Assembly: GCA_947474905.1 (NCBI GenBank) | Contig: CANJKQ010000102.1 | Coordinates: 1-5,351, forward strand | Reading direction: 5' to 3' | Origin: Pseudomonadota bacterium | Lineage (GTDB): Bacteria; Pseudomonadota; Alphaproteobacteria; Sphingomonadales; Sphingomonadaceae | Length of the DNA stretch: 5,351 bases | Shown here: positions 4,584 to 5,351 of the stretch, in pieces | Position numbering within the stretch: position 1 is the first letter of the stretch | Layout: each line of letters begins with the position of its first letter | Position numbers and translations under genes: made by a program | The notes under the pieces: generated by a model | What the model was told of the DNA's origin: nothing | Databases searched by the model: none | The model's input: only the letters and a program-made list of their open reading frames with translations

Positions 4584-5351
4584 ATGCATCTTGCCGACCT
4601 TAAGAAAAAGACTCCCGCCGATCTGGTTGAAATGGCCGAACAATTGGGAGTCGAAGGCGCGTCGACCATGCGCAAGCAGGATTTGATGTTCGCCATCCTC
4701 AAGGTCGAAGCCGATAATGGCGAGCAGATCATGGGGCTTGGCACGATCGAAGTCTTGCCTGATGGCTTTGGTTTTCTCCGCTCGCCCGAAGCCAATTACC
4801 TCGCGGGGCCCGACGATATTTATGTCTCACCGAACCAGGTCCGCAAATTCGGGCTGCGCACGGGCGACACGGTTGAGGGCGAAATCCGCGGACCGAAGGA
4901 AGGCGAGCGCTATTTTGCGCTGACCCGCCTGACCAGCGTCAATTTCGACAATCCCGATGCGCTGCGCCACCGCGTCAATTTCGACAATCTGACGCCGCTC
5001 TATCCCGAAGAAAAGCTGACTTTCGACCAGCTCGACCCCACGCAAAAAGACAAGAGCGCGCGGGTGATCGACATTGTGTCGCCGCAGGGCAAGGGCCAGC
5101 GCACGCTGATTGTCGCGCCGCCGCGTGTCGGCAAGACGGTGATGCTGCAAAACATCGCCAAGGCGATTACCGACAATCACCCCGAAGTTTTCCTGATCGT
5201 GCTGCTGATTGACGAGCGGCCCGAGGAAGTGACCGACATGCAGCGTAGCGTGAAGGGCGAGGTGGTGAGCTCCACCTTTGACGAACCCGCCAGCCGCCAC
5301 GTCCAGGTCGCTGAAATGGTGATCGAAAAGGCCAAGCGCCTGGTCGAGCAC
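4584..5351 (+). CDS. rho: Transcription termination factor Rho, N-terminal part (cut by window edge)
   Basis: Rho is the hexameric RNA-dependent ATPase/helicase that binds C-rich nascent RNA and ends transcription. From [20 protein letters not shown] the frame is open to the window edge, giving 256 codons of about 420. Residues 1-45 form the helical Rho N-terminal domain. Next comes the cold-shock-like RNA-binding domain, with DGFGFLR (60-66) and [19 protein letters not shown] (77-95). The linker has VNFDN at 119-123 and NLTPLYP at 135-141. The ATPase core shows the Walker A motif APPRVGKT (178-185, Lys184), and [13 protein letters not shown] (207-219) with the probable catalytic Glu211, then VVSSTFDEP. 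There is no long charged insertion between the N-terminal and RNA-binding domains, so this is the compact form. The second half of the ATPase domain (Q- and R-loops) is beyond the edge. The gene probably has its own promoter downstream of hemJ. Confidence 0.97.
   Translation, partial: MHLADLKKKTPADLVEMAEQLGVEGASTMRKQDLMFAILKVEADNGEQIMGLGTIEVLPDGFGFLRSPEANYLAGPDDIYVSPNQVRKFGLRTGDTVEGEIRGPKEGERYFALTRLTSVNFDNPDALRHRVNFDNLTPLYPEEKLTFDQLDPTQKDKSARVIDIVSPQGKGQRTLIVAPPRVGKTVMLQNIAKAITDNHPEVFLIVLLIDERPEEVTDMQRSVKGEVVSSTFDEPASRHVQVAEMVIEKAKRLVEH

Noticed and set aside
4936..4989. 18-bp exact direct repeat (GCGTCAATTTCGACAATC) at 4936-4953 and 4972-4989
   Set aside because: Both copies encode VNFDN in the Rho linker, where E. 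coli Rho has the similar VNFDK and LFEN motifs; family conservation plus shared codon choice explains it.
4827..5351. 174-codon minus-strand frame opposite rho
   Set aside because: Antisense to the conserved Rho RNA-binding and ATPase regions; the product is His/Arg-rich with no motif.

Overview
The window looks like ordinary core chromosome from a GC-rich alphaproteobacterium, most likely a member of the Sphingomonadales. This rests on gene order, on the HemJ-type protoporphyrinogen oxidase, on protein sequence style and on GC-rich codon use. I see no mobile element, CRISPR array, rRNA or tRNA, and no accessory cassette.

Left arm, all on the minus strand and reading away from position ~2540: a PpsR/PDRP-type kinase-pyrophosphorylase, maf (YceF-like nucleotide pyrophosphatase), aroE (shikimate dehydrogenase) and coaE (dephospho-CoA kinase, cut by the left edge). 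Each gene overlaps the next by four bases (ATGA), so the four form a tight operon with probable translational coupling. Right arm, all on the plus strand: hemE (uroporphyrinogen decarboxylase) overlapping hemJ (protoporphyrinogen oxidase) by ATGA, then a 263-bp gap with a possible promoter and C-rich leader, and rho (transcription terminator, cut by the right edge).

The most interesting element is the ~302-bp gap between the divergent arms (2538-2839). It holds three DnaA-box-like 9-mers, each one mismatch from TTATCCACA, three GANTC (CcrM-type) sites within about 110 bp, and a 40-bp tract that is 75% A+T just before hemE. The same neighbourhood, with hemE on one side and the DUF299/maf/aroE/coaE cluster on the other, flanks the chromosomal replication origin in Caulobacter and Rickettsia. 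I therefore read this gap as the likely chromosomal oriC, with the flanking genes transcribed in the direction of fork movement. This is inference from context and motifs and is not proven by the sequence alone.

Functionally the genes are housekeeping: haem synthesis (hemE, hemJ), aromatic amino acid precursor synthesis (aroE), coenzyme A synthesis (coaE), nucleotide-pool sanitation (maf), control of pyruvate/PEP interconversion (PpsR family) and transcription termination (rho). They share a locus by conserved synteny at the origin rather than a common pathway.
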